This document shows, piece by piece, positions 22,117 through 30,449 of a stretch of DNA of 30,581 bases; position 1 is the first letter of the stretch, and each line of letters opens with the position of its first letter. The notes under the pieces are model-generated. The model worked only from the letters and a program-made list of their open reading frames with translations, searched no databases and had not been told where the DNA came from. Source of the DNA: UBA6624 sp964517115 [NCBI: uncultured bacterium] (GTDB taxonomy: Bacteria > UBP7 > UBA6624). The stretch lies in NCBI GenBank assembly GCA_964517115.1, contig CAZFBE010000011.1, positions 1-30,581 of the forward strand. The letters are read 5' to 3'. Made by a program: the position numbers and the translations under genes.

Positions 22117-23811
22117 ATGAAGATTGAAGTTAAAAAAGCAGTCATCTTGACACTTCTCCCCTTTTTGTTTTTTGGTTGTGGGGGCAGTTTTACAGAGATG
22201 AAAGAAGCACAAGAGGAAAAAAATGCAAAAAATTATTATTCAGCCTTTCGAGAGTCAAATCTTTTAAGCAACAATCCACATTTGGTTGCATATGTAAAGC
22301 ATCACGGCACATTGGTCGAAAGCCATGCAAATGAGAAAAGAAATATTGGGTATCAGTTTGAGGTTGTTGACTGGGAAGAGATGAATGCTATAAATGTTGG
22401 GGCTGGATTGACTTTTATGTTTTCGGGAATGCTGAGATGGGCAGAAACAACCGATGAGGTTGTTATGATCATGGGGCATGAGGCAGCCCATTCGGCAGAT
22501 AGGCACATGCTGGATGCAATAGGTGACCAGATTGCTGTAACAATCCTCCAGCTTGGGCTACTGCTTTCTTCAGATTTTAGCGAAGAGGATGAAAGTCTAA
22601 TAAATTTTGTTGACCTCTTGACAACTTTAAGAAGTCTTCATTACTCCAGGAAACACGAAACGATGGCTGATTACTTCGGAGCACGCTTTATATGGGATGC
22701 TGGTTTTAATCCACATTATTCTTCAGTTTTTTTTAACAGGATTCAACAACTGAGGCCAAATGGAGAACCAAGCAATATAGATATAGCCTTCTCTACACAC
22801 CCAACAGATGAAACAAGAATATCAAGCATAGAAATTCAGTACAACGAAGAAATCCTAAGTAATGAAGAAAAAATAAAAAACCTAAGCGAAACTTTGTTAA
22901 AAAGGGGTTTTCCACTAGAGGCTATTTCAATTGCATATGAAGGAAAAGAATTTGATGGAGGTTTTTTTTACGAGGAGATTGTTGAAAGGGCTTTCAAGGA
23001 GCAGCAAGTACCAAGGCTCGACTTCGAAGAATTTAAAAGCTTTATTCCTAAATACGAAACCTGTATCAACATCAACACAGCAAATGAAGACCAACTTCAA
23101 GAACTTACAGCAATAAGCCCAGGGTTAGCGGCATCAATTATTGGATACAGAAACAAGAATGGTAACTTCCTAAGTGTGGAATCAATACAAGACGTCCCAG
23201 GATTCAAACGGGGGATTTACCTGAACGTTAAAAATCATTTGAGCATAGATGAAACTTGTGACAATTTGCCATTAAGGCCAAAAGAAGACTATGAGGTTGT
23301 TAACGAGTACGAGGCTGTTTTATGGGGAACCGGGATCTCTGCTACTAGGTGGCTACGAAACAATCCCACAAGTAGTTCATTTACAGAAGAAGATTTTTCA
23401 TGCCTCTTAGATCATCTAGGTTATTTTCGATCTAGCAAGGCATTCTTTGGGGAACTCCTGGGAAACAAGGCTTTCACCAAGCCAAAAGAGATAAACAAGG
23501 ATGTTTTGAACAATCTATACGATTGTTCCATTCCAATATTGATAGGCCTTTCTGAAGATACCCTCCTTCAGGTAAAAGAAAAATATCAAAATGCCCACCT
23601 GAGCGTCTTGGGAGCCTTTTTTGGAAATGAAGGACCAGTAGACATCAATGAGGGGATAGCACAGATTTGGGAAAATATCAACCAGGGTGAATGGGGTAGA
23701 GAGTCTAGTTGGATCCTTCTTCATTTGATAAATGGAGATCTTTATAGAAGTTTGTTTGGGCCTTTGAGAAGATACGACAAAGAGGTTTTTTTGAATCTTG
23801 GAGAAGGGTGA
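22117..23811 (+). CDS. M48 metallopeptidase lipoprotein with ComEA-type HhH domain
   Basis: This 564-residue protein starts at ATG 22117 with a lipoprotein signal peptide (ILTLLPFLFFGC, Cys21 in LFFGC). A peptidase M48 domain follows, with the zinc motif HEAAH (121-125), the third ligand Glu181 in RKHETMADYFGARF, and STHPTDETRI, which is typical of the family (BepA/LoiP type). At ~317-375 there is a ComEA/T2SSK-type helix-hairpin-helix: ININTANEDQLQELTAISPG, then IIGYRNKNGNFLSVESIQDV and PGF. The remaining ~190 residues are helical and unrecognised. M48 lipoproteins act in envelope quality control. An HhH normally binds DNA, so this combination is unexpected. The methyltransferase gene overlaps the 3' end. 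Confidence 0.88.
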   Translation: MKIEVKKAVILTLLPFLFFGCGGSFTEMKEAQEEKNAKNYYSAFRESNLLSNNPHLVAYVKHHGTLVESHANEKRNIGYQFEVVDWEEMNAINVGAGLTFMFSGMLRWAETTDEVVMIMGHEAAHSADRHMLDAIGDQIAVTILQLGLLLSSDFSEEDESLINFVDLLTTLRSLHYSRKHETMADYFGARFIWDAGFNPHYSSVFFNRIQQLRPNGEPSNIDIAFSTHPTDETRISSIEIQYNEEILSNEEKIKNLSETLLKRGFPLEAISIAYEGKEFDGGFFYEEIVERAFKEQQVPRLDFEEFKSFIPKYETCININTANEDQLQELTAISPGLAASIIGYRNKNGNFLSVESIQDVPGFKRGIYLNVKNHLSIDETCDNLPLRPKEDYEVVNEYEAVLWGTGISATRWLRNNPTSSSFTEEDFSCLLDHLGYFRSSKAFFGELLGNKAFTKPKEINKDVLNNLYDCSIPILIGLSEDTLLQVKEKYQNAHLSVLGAFFGNEGPVDINEGIAQIWENINQGEWGRESSWILLHLINGDLYRSLFGPLRRYDKEVFLNLGEG

Positions 23812-24250
23812 TTTTTCAAAAAACTGGATCCCAAAGGGCCTTCCTGACGGCCCGGTTGTCGATCTCGGGTGTGGTGATGGGGCGAATTCGAGGCTTTTGG
23901 CAACTCATACAAACAAAAACTTAATATGTGTAGATAAAAGACAGGGAGCACTTGACGCAACTCGGGAAAAAATGAGAGGGGTAAAGCACACCTTCTTGCT
24001 AAATGACGTTTGTTCCCTAGGGATTCAAGACGAAACATGCTCACTTGTTTTTGCATCAAGGATTTTTTCAAACATTGAAAACAAAGAGTTGTTACTTAGA
24101 GAATCGCTCAGGGTCCTGAAAAAAGGAGGTTGTTTAGTGATAGTTGATTGGGAAAAATGTTTAAATTTTTTCAAAAAAACAAAATTACCCTTTTCTTATA
24201 CTGAATCTCCCAGAAATATGATTGCAATGGTTCTAAAAAAAAGCATCTAA
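23798..24250 (+). CDS. Small class I SAM-dependent methyltransferase
   Basis: This 150-residue protein has a class I Rossmann-like methyltransferase fold. Motif I is GPVVDLGCGDGANSRLL, the acidic end of strand 2 is LICVDKRQGAL, and LVFASRIFSNI and LRVLKKGGCLVIVDW are motifs IV to VI. It is similar in pattern to UbiE or other methyltransferase type 11 proteins but shorter, with almost nothing before motif I. The substrate is unknown. TTG 23798 is the only reasonable start and it overlaps the M48 gene by 14 bases. The next gene, ppdK, begins 15 bases later. Confidence 0.8.
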   Translation: MEKGDFSKNWIPKGLPDGPVVDLGCGDGANSRLLATHTNKNLICVDKRQGALDATREKMRGVKHTFLLNDVCSLGIQDETCSLVFASRIFSNIENKELLLRESLRVLKKGGCLVIVDWEKCLNFFKKTKLPFSYTESPRNMIAMVLKKSI

Positions 24251-24252
24251 TT

Positions 24253-24258
24253 TACAAT
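24253..24258 (+). promoter_or_regulatory. -10-like hexamer (TACAAT) before ppdK
   Basis: TACAAT ends 7 bases before the ppdK ATG. No Shine-Dalgarno is visible between it and the start. The spacing is that expected for a leaderless transcript. A -35 (TTCTAA, 16-base spacer) is poor. Confidence 0.4.
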
Positions 24259-24265
24259 CAAAATT

Positions 24266-26950
24266 ATGAAAAATGTTTATTTTTTTGGATCACAAATAGA
24301 CAAAGGCCCTTTTAAAAAAAATCTACTAGGTGGCAAAGGAGCGAACCTTGCAGAAATGGCAAGCATGGGATTCCCTGTTCCCCCTGGATTCACAATACCA
24401 ACAACAGTATGTTTGGAGTATTTAGAAAAAAACAAATATACAGAAAGCTTAAAACCTGAAGTTAAGCAGGCTATTAAAAAAATCGAAAAAGAAGTTTCAA
24501 GGTTTTTTGGAGACAAAAAAAACCCACTTTTAATTTCTGTCAGAAGTGGTGCGCCAGTGTCCATGCCAGGAATGATGGATACAATTTTAAACCTCGGCCT
24601 TAATCATGAGATTGTCAAAGAGATGGCAAAAAGTGTAGAAAACGAAAGGTTCCCCTGGGATGCTTACAGGAGATTTATCCAAATGTACGGAGACGTGGTT
24701 TTGAACATTCGGGACCAAGACGGGAGGGACCCGTTCAATGATTATTTCGATCTTTACAAGAAGAGAAAAAACATAACAGAAGATACAGATCTTGATGCAG
24801 GTGATTTGGAGTTTATTTGTAAGGAGTACAAAAAGATTGCTCAAAGTCATGGGAAGCCAATTCCCGACAACCCAGAAGAACAGCTCTGGGGGGCAATTAA
24901 TGCTGTTTTTAAAAGCTGGGAGAACGAAAGGGCGGTTGTCTATCGAAGGCTTAATGGTATTAGTTATGAAATGGGGACTGCTGTAAATGTTCAGGCAATG
25001 GTTTTCGGCAATCTTAATAATGATTCTGGAACAGGGGTAGCATTTACTCGAAACCCCGCCACGGGAAAAGGAAATGTTTATGGGGAGTTTTTAGTTAATG
25101 CCCAGGGGGAAGATGTGGTTGCGGGGATAAGGACCCCCCTTTCCATCGGGAAAATGGAGCAGGTTTTTCCGGAAGCCTACGGTGATTTAATTGAAGTTTG
25201 TTCTAGTTTGGAAAAACATTATAGAGAAATGCAAGATCTTGAATTTACAGTTCAAGATAAAAAACTATGGATGCTGCAATGCAGGACAGGGAAAAGAACT
25301 GGGTTTGCTGCTGTTCAGATAGCTGTGGATCTGGTTGAAGAGGGAATAATGACAAAAGAAGAAGCTCTTCTTTCTATAGACCCTGAACATCTGGGACATT
25401 TGCTTCAACCGCTTTTTGACCCCAATGAAAAGCAGAACTCAATAAGGGGAGGAAGGTTGTTGGGCAGAGGGCTTCCAGCAGGCCCTGGAGCTGCAACAGG
25501 CAGGATTGTTTTTTCTGCTGAAGCAGCTGAAGATTTTGCAAGCCGTGGTGAGCCTGTGATATTGGTCAGGCCTGAAACAAGCCCTGAAGACATAAGGGGA
25601 ATGGCTGCTGCAAGAGGAATATTAACCTCTAGGGGAGGCATGACAAGCCATGCAGCTTTGGTTGGAAGGCAGATGGGAAAGGTTTGTGTTGTCGGTTGTC
25701 AGAAAGCTCTTATAGACATTTCTAAAAAAACTTTAATTTTTTCAGGAAGGACCCTTCGTGAAGGTAATTTCATTTCTTTAGATGGAACAACAGGCCAAAT
25801 AATTGACGGGGAAATCCCAACAAGGTCTTCAGAAATACTAAATGTTTTACTGGATGGCTATTTAAATCCTGAAGATTCGCAAGTGTATCAAAATTATTCA
25901 CTCATCATGGAGTGGGCTGATGAGTTTAGAAAATTAAAAATAAGAACAAATGCGGATCAGCCCGACCAGGCCAGAAAGGCGATTGCTTTTGGGGCTGAGG
26001 GAATTGGCTTGTGCAGAACCGAACACATGTTCTTCGAAGGCGAACGTATCGATATTGTTAGGGAAATGATTTTGGCAAAAACAAACAAATCAAGAAACGC
26101 AGCTTTAAAAAAGCTCCTTCCCTTACAGCAAGAAGATTTTGAAAAAATCTTCCAAGTGATGGACGGGAAAGCTGTTACGGTAAGGTTGCTTGATCCACCA
26201 TTGCATGAATTTTTACCACATGACGACTTAGGCATTAAAAAAATGTCAAAAATCATGAAAATTTCACTAAATGAAATCAAAAGGAGGATTAAAAAACTCA
26301 GCGAAGCAAACCCAATGCTCGGGCATAGAGGTTGTAGGCTGGGTCTTGTTTATCCAGAAATTACAGAAATGCAAACCCAGGCTTTATTCCTGGCTGCTAA
26401 AAAGGTTTCTTCTGGGAAACAATCTGTGTCTCCTGAGATAATGGTTCCTCTTGTTGGGCACATGGAGGAGTTAAAAAGACAAAAAGCAGTTATTCATGAA
26501 GCCGCTAAAAGTTCTGGGTTTGACGGCAATTATCAAATAGGCACAATGATAGAGTTGCCAAGGGCTGCTTTGACTGCAGATGAGATTGCAAAACATGCTG
26601 AATTCTTTTCTTTCGGCACGAACGACCTAACACAAACAACTTTCGGGCTTTCAAGAGATGATGCAAACTCTTTTCTTCCAAATTATATCGAGAGCGGGAT
26701 ATTGCACGAAGACCCCTTTGCATCTCTTGATTTAACTGGAGTGGGTGAATTGGTCAGAATGGCTTCCAAAAAGGGAAGGATGACCAAAAAGGACCTCAAG
26801 CTTGGAATATGTGGCGAACATGGCGGAGACCCAAAATCAATATTATTTTTTCATGAAATTGGTTTGAATTATGTTTCATGCAGCCCATTCAGGGTACCGG
26901 TTGCAAGGCTTGCTGCAGCTCAAGCAGCACTGAAAGATGATAGAGGGTAA
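24266..26950 (+). CDS. ppdK: Pyruvate, phosphate dikinase
   Basis: PPDK interconverts pyruvate, ATP and Pi with PEP, AMP and PPi, feeding gluconeogenesis or PP-based glycolysis in the cytoplasm. The 894-residue protein has the N-terminal ATP-grasp domain beginning GGKGANLAEMASMGFPVPPG. The phospho-carrier His462 lies in RGGMTSHAALVGRQ, and the C-terminal TIM barrel carries the catalytic Cys849 in GICGEHGGDP and the final CSPFRVPVARLAAAQAAL. All key residues are present and the length matches bacterial PPDK (~870-890). The nhaC-type gene overlaps its last 14 bases. Confidence 0.97.
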   Translation: MKNVYFFGSQIDKGPFKKNLLGGKGANLAEMASMGFPVPPGFTIPTTVCLEYLEKNKYTESLKPEVKQAIKKIEKEVSRFFGDKKNPLLISVRSGAPVSMPGMMDTILNLGLNHEIVKEMAKSVENERFPWDAYRRFIQMYGDVVLNIRDQDGRDPFNDYFDLYKKRKNITEDTDLDAGDLEFICKEYKKIAQSHGKPIPDNPEEQLWGAINAVFKSWENERAVVYRRLNGISYEMGTAVNVQAMVFGNLNNDSGTGVAFTRNPATGKGNVYGEFLVNAQGEDVVAGIRTPLSIGKMEQVFPEAYGDLIEVCSSLEKHYREMQDLEFTVQDKKLWMLQCRTGKRTGFAAVQIAVDLVEEGIMTKEEALLSIDPEHLGHLLQPLFDPNEKQNSIRGGRLLGRGLPAGPGAATGRIVFSAEAAEDFASRGEPVILVRPETSPEDIRGMAAARGILTSRGGMTSHAALVGRQMGKVCVVGCQKALIDISKKTLIFSGRTLREGNFISLDGTTGQIIDGEIPTRSSEILNVLLDGYLNPEDSQVYQNYSLIMEWADEFRKLKIRTNADQPDQARKAIAFGAEGIGLCRTEHMFFEGERIDIVREMILAKTNKSRNAALKKLLPLQQEDFEKIFQVMDGKAVTVRLLDPPLHEFLPHDDLGIKKMSKIMKISLNEIKRRIKKLSEANPMLGHRGCRLGLVYPEITEMQTQALFLAAKKVSSGKQSVSPEIMVPLVGHMEELKRQKAVIHEAAKSSGFDGNYQIGTMIELPRAALTADEIAKHAEFFSFGTNDLTQTTFGLSRDDANSFLPNYIESGILHEDPFASLDLTGVGELVRMASKKGRMTKKDLKLGICGEHGGDPKSILFFHEIGLNYVSCSPFRVPVARLAAAQAALKDDRG

Positions 26951-28463
26951 TTTCACCTCCATACTTCCGCCATTGATTGCAATATTTTTAGCAATAATTT
27001 CAAAACGGGTTTTGCTGTCATTGTTTTCGGGGGTTTTATTGGGCACAATCCTGCTCCAAGAAACCAAAATGCTTTCTTTTTTCGAATCTTTTGATAGTTT
27101 TATAGTCCCCACTTTAAGCAATAAAGATAACGTGAACGTTCTACTTTTCACAATGTTTTTAGGGGGAGTTGTTTCAATTATCGTGAATACAGGCTTTGCT
27201 CAAAGGTTGATAAATTCCATAACAGCAAAAAAACAGACCAGAGAATCAATACAGGTTAAAACTTGGTTAGCCGGAATGGTTGTATTTTTTGACGATTACG
27301 CAAATGCCCTTCTTGTGGGAACGACAATGAGAGGGATAGCTGATAAGTATAAGATATCTAGAGAAAAATTAGCTTACATTGTTGACTCTACCTCAGCACC
27401 AATAGCATCAATTGCTTTGATATCTTCATGGATAGGATTTGAAATTGGCTTAATACAGGATTCAATTAATGACTTAGGCATAAAGGCAAACGGATATTCA
27501 CTTTTTATAGACTCTTTACCCTATAGGTTTTATCCAATACTGGCACTAATTTTTGTTTTTTTCATCGCAAAAACAGGTTTGGATTATGGGCCAATGCTAA
27601 GTGCTGAAAAAAAAGCTTTGCATAAAAAAAATCACCTGGATTCAGAATTAAAAAAAGAAGAAAAAAAAGGAATCTGGTTCGCTCTTTCCCCAATTTTAGT
27701 AGTCATCGTAACTACTTTATGGGGGTTGTGGAAAACAGGAATTTCTCCTGGTGAAAGTCAGAGTTTTGCTACAATAATTTCACAAGGGGACCCTTTTGTT
27801 TCATTACTCTGGGCTTCTGTAACAGGGTCTTTCATGGCCATTGTCCTGGGGATATCTCAGTCGAAGTTTAATCTATCGGAAGTTATGGATTTTTGGATCA
27901 AGGGGCTCCAGTCAATGTTTTACGCATGTTGTATTTTGGTTTTGGCTTGGAGCTTAAAGGATGTTTGTGACCAACTTGGTACAGCCAGTTATTTAATTTC
28001 TCAAATTGACAGTTCTATTTCATTGGGGCTTTTGCCAGTGATAATCTTTGTTATTGCAGCGGGGGTTTCATTTTCGACAGGAACTTCCTTTGGGACAATG
28101 GGCATATTAATGCCAATTGTCATCCCCCTCTCTGTTAGCCTTTTAAGTTCAAATGGTGATTTTTCAACAAACAATCCTATTTTCCTTTGTGCAATCTCTG
28201 CAGTTTTAGGGGGGAGCGTTTGGGGGGATCATTGTTCTCCTATTTCTGACACAACAATACTTTCCTCAACAGCTTCAGGCAGTGATCATATAGAACATGT
28301 AAAAACCCAAATGCCATACGCTCTTTTTGTTGCTGCTGTGTCAATATTTTTCGGATATTTTTTGATTTGGGCCGGTTGGTCTCCCTGGGCATGCTTGGGG
28401 GTTTCTATTTTTGTAATGTGGACTTTTTTGAAAAAATTTGGAAAGTCCCCGAAATTATCTTGA
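26937..28463 (+). CDS. nhaC: NhaC-family Na+/H+ antiporter
   Basis: This 508-residue inner-membrane protein with about 11-13 hydrophobic helices belongs to the NhaC/YfiQ-like antiporter family. MVVFFDDYANALLVGTTMRG contains the conserved DDYAN motif, and DSTSAPIASIALISSWIGFE and GGSVWGDHCSPISDTTILSS are strong family blocks. It probably exchanges Na+ or organic ions for protons or another solute; close relatives also exchange malate/lactate, so substrate is not certain. ATG 26937 lies within the 3' end of ppdK, so the genes are likely co-transcribed. The 3' end overlaps the convergent glycosyltransferase by 9 bases. Confidence 0.9.
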   Translation: MIEGNFTSILPPLIAIFLAIISKRVLLSLFSGVLLGTILLQETKMLSFFESFDSFIVPTLSNKDNVNVLLFTMFLGGVVSIIVNTGFAQRLINSITAKKQTRESIQVKTWLAGMVVFFDDYANALLVGTTMRGIADKYKISREKLAYIVDSTSAPIASIALISSWIGFEIGLIQDSINDLGIKANGYSLFIDSLPYRFYPILALIFVFFIAKTGLDYGPMLSAEKKALHKKNHLDSELKKEEKKGIWFALSPILVVIVTTLWGLWKTGISPGESQSFATIISQGDPFVSLLWASVTGSFMAIVLGISQSKFNLSEVMDFWIKGLQSMFYACCILVLAWSLKDVCDQLGTASYLISQIDSSISLGLLPVIIFVIAAGVSFSTGTSFGTMGILMPIVIPLSVSLLSSNGDFSTNNPIFLCAISAVLGGSVWGDHCSPISDTTILSSTASGSDHIEHVKTQMPYALFVAAVSIFFGYFLIWAGWSPWACLGVSIFVMWTFLKKFGKSPKLS

Positions 28464-29531
28464 ACTTATAAATTCTTCAAGTTGTAAACTTGACTTTTCC
28501 CAAGTGAAAATTTCTGACCTCTCCAAGCCTGCAACAGCGAACTCTTCATAAAGTTTTTTGTCTAAAAATAACTGTTCAATCTTTTTTTTCATCTCTTTAA
28601 AATTGTCAACTAAAAATCCTGTAGTGTTGTTTTCCACAACCTCTCGAAGAGCGCCCCTGTCAAGAGCAACAACAGGGGTTCCTTGGTATTGCGCTTCTGC
28701 TGCCGGGAGTCCGTACCCTTCCCACTCACTCGCCATAACTACTGCATCAACAGCCCCAATCAGATTACCCATCTCTTTGCTTGGGTGATTCTGAAAAACG
28801 GTAACTCCAAGACTTTCAAGCTTGGCGACATCATTTTTATCTCCATATCCAGAACAAACCAGCTTTGTAAAGGGCATTTCTTTAACCATGTTTATTAGGT
28901 TTAAAAGTCCTTTATAAGGTTGGTATTGCGTATTCAGCCTCCCCATGTACAGGATTGTTTTTTGACAATCTTTTGTCAGGAGATTTTTTATTTCTAAGGA
29001 AGCAGACTCTGTTTTTTTTGGGTAATGATTCCAGCCAGGATTGATAATCTCAGCCTTGTTTTGAAGCACTTTTGGGAGCCCTTGCATAAGAAATTCCGAG
29101 AGCACAATTATCTTTGTTGCAAAAGGGTAATAGATCATGTTTTGTGTAATTTCTCTCCAATAGTAAACAGCGGCACCTTTTAAACTAAGTCCTTGATGGG
29201 GGGTTGTTCCACCATGGAGTATTGTCGAGTGTCCTAAAAATGGGGTTAAGGCAAAATAAGGAGGGGTCGACAATATCCACCTGGTGTTCTTGTTTGCCGA
29301 CAGTGAAGGTAGATTTTCTATTGCCCACAAATCTTGAACAGGGGGTCTACGCGATCTTATTGGGGGTAATGTTTTTACTTTTACGTTGCTTGGCACCAAG
29401 TCAGGATCTGTTATTGATGCGTGTATAAAAGAATTATTTCCAAATTTTTTTAAATTTTTTGAATATTCATAGACTAATCTATCAACACCCAGGCCCGGGA
29501 GCATCCTTTCTGTTAAAAAACCAACATCCAT
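28455..29531 (-). CDS. Glycosyltransferase, GT4-like family
   Basis: This 358-residue protein has the GT-B fold of the GT4 family. The donor-binding C-terminal domain begins TILYMGRLNTQYQPYKGLLNL (shown as YMGRLN and YKGLLNLI). The E-x7-E motif is SEWEGYGLPAAEAQYQGTPVV, followed by the VALDRGALREVVENNTTGFLV loop. Retaining nucleotide-sugar-dependent activity is expected; the sugar and acceptor are unknown, so it may act in cell-envelope polysaccharide or glycolipid synthesis. No other glycan genes are near. It is a lone minus-strand gene between convergent nhaC and divergent hbd. The start ATG 29531 is preceded by TATGAT at 8 bases, with no Shine-Dalgarno. Confidence 0.9.
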   Translation of the reverse strand: MDVGFLTERMLPGLGVDRLVYEYSKNLKKFGNNSFIHASITDPDLVPSNVKVKTLPPIRSRRPPVQDLWAIENLPSLSANKNTRWILSTPPYFALTPFLGHSTILHGGTTPHQGLSLKGAAVYYWREITQNMIYYPFATKIIVLSEFLMQGLPKVLQNKAEIINPGWNHYPKKTESASLEIKNLLTKDCQKTILYMGRLNTQYQPYKGLLNLINMVKEMPFTKLVCSGYGDKNDVAKLESLGVTVFQNHPSKEMGNLIGAVDAVVMASEWEGYGLPAAEAQYQGTPVVALDRGALREVVENNTTGFLVDNFKEMKKKIEQLFLDKKLYEEFAVAGLERSEIFTWEKSSLQLEEFISSR

Positions 29532-29539
29532 TTTTTAGA

Positions 29540-29545
29540 ATCATA
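29540..29545 (-). promoter_or_regulatory. -10-like hexamer (TATGAT) before the glycosyltransferase
   Basis: TATGAT on the minus strand ends 8 bases before the ATG at 29531. There is no ribosome site in between. The expected transcript start is close to the start codon. Confidence 0.35.
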
Positions 29546-29561
29546 ATAGTTTTTTAATAAT

Positions 29562-29567
29562 GGAGGG
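29562..29567 (+). promoter_or_regulatory. Shine-Dalgarno for the 3-hydroxybutyryl-CoA dehydrogenase gene
   Basis: GGAGGG lies 9 bases before the ATG at 29577. It shows that this genome uses Shine-Dalgarno initiation as well as the apparently leaderless starts elsewhere in the window. Confidence 0.7.
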
Positions 29568-29576
29568 TTTTTTGAT

Positions 29577-30449
29577 ATGGAAATAAAGAATGTAACAGTT
29601 TTTGGCAGTGGTTTGATGGGAGCTGGTATTGTTCAGGTTGCAGCTCATGCTGGATATAACGTGACAATGGTTGACATAGAGCAAGATTTTATTGATGGGG
29701 GGATGAAGAGAATTTCAGGGAGCCTTAAGAGGGTTCTTAGAAAGAAGCACGAAAGCCAAGAGGATGCTGATGCTGAATTCGAAACTGTTTTTGGACGAAT
29801 CAAGGCAACAACAAGCAGAAAAGAAGGGGCACAGGATGCTGATTTGGTTGTGGAAGCAATTACAGAAAATATAGACTTGAAGCAAGAGCTTTTCAAATTC
29901 TTAGATGAAAATTGTCCCTCACATGCAATTTTTGCATCAAACACATCTTCATTGCCTATCAGGGATTTGGCGAAGGCTACAAGCCGAAGAGACAAAATCG
30001 GGGGACTTCATTTTTTCAACCCAGTTCCGGTCATGAGGCTTGTTGAGGTTATCAAGTCAGATGAGACAAGCGATGAAACACATGCTTCATTGATGGCTTT
30101 TGGCGAAGCCGTAGGAAAGAAAACAGTATCATGTAAGGATACTCCGGGTTTTGTTGTCAACAGGCTCCTGGTTCCTTACTTGATTGAAGCCGTCAGGATG
30201 CTGGAAAGAGGAGATGCATCTGTGGAAGATATAGATGCAGCAATGAAATTGGGTTGTGGCTACCCAATGGGCCCTATGGCTTTGTTGGACTATGTTGGCC
30301 TAGACACGACCAAATTCATCCTCGATGGTTGGCACGAAGCCTATCCCGATGAGGATCTTTTTGCGCCCAGTGGCCTTTTAGACAAGTTGGTTGGAGAGGG
30401 TAAACTTGGAAGAAAGAGCGGAGAGGGTTTTTACAATTACAGAAAATAA
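29577..30449 (+). CDS. hbd: 3-hydroxybutyryl-CoA dehydrogenase
   Basis: This 290-residue soluble dehydrogenase interconverts acetoacetyl-CoA and 3-hydroxybutyryl-CoA with NAD(P). The N-terminal Rossmann motif FGSGLMGAGIVQVAAHAGY contains GxGxxG (10-15). SNTSSLPI, the catalytic His145 in GGLHFFNPVPVMRLVEVI, and Asn in the C-terminal VNRLL segment are all present, and the C-terminal YPMGPMALLDYVGLD is typical. The length matches Hbd (~282). It is a single gene with its own ribosome site, diverging from the glycosyltransferase. It could supply or consume the product of the thiolase at 5980-7185. A 3-hydroxyacyl-CoA dehydrogenase of broader chain length is possible. Confidence 0.93.
   Translation: MEIKNVTVFGSGLMGAGIVQVAAHAGYNVTMVDIEQDFIDGGMKRISGSLKRVLRKKHESQEDADAEFETVFGRIKATTSRKEGAQDADLVVEAITENIDLKQELFKFLDENCPSHAIFASNTSSLPIRDLAKATSRRDKIGGLHFFNPVPVMRLVEVIKSDETSDETHASLMAFGEAVGKKTVSCKDTPGFVVNRLLVPYLIEAVRMLERGDASVEDIDAAMKLGCGYPMGPMALLDYVGLDTTKFILDGWHEAYPDEDLFAPSGLLDKLVGEGKLGRKSGEGFYNYRK

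Noticed and set aside
23798-24250. Pseudogene call for the short methyltransferase
   Set aside because: Motifs I through the late region are intact and in frame, so short size alone is not evidence of decay.
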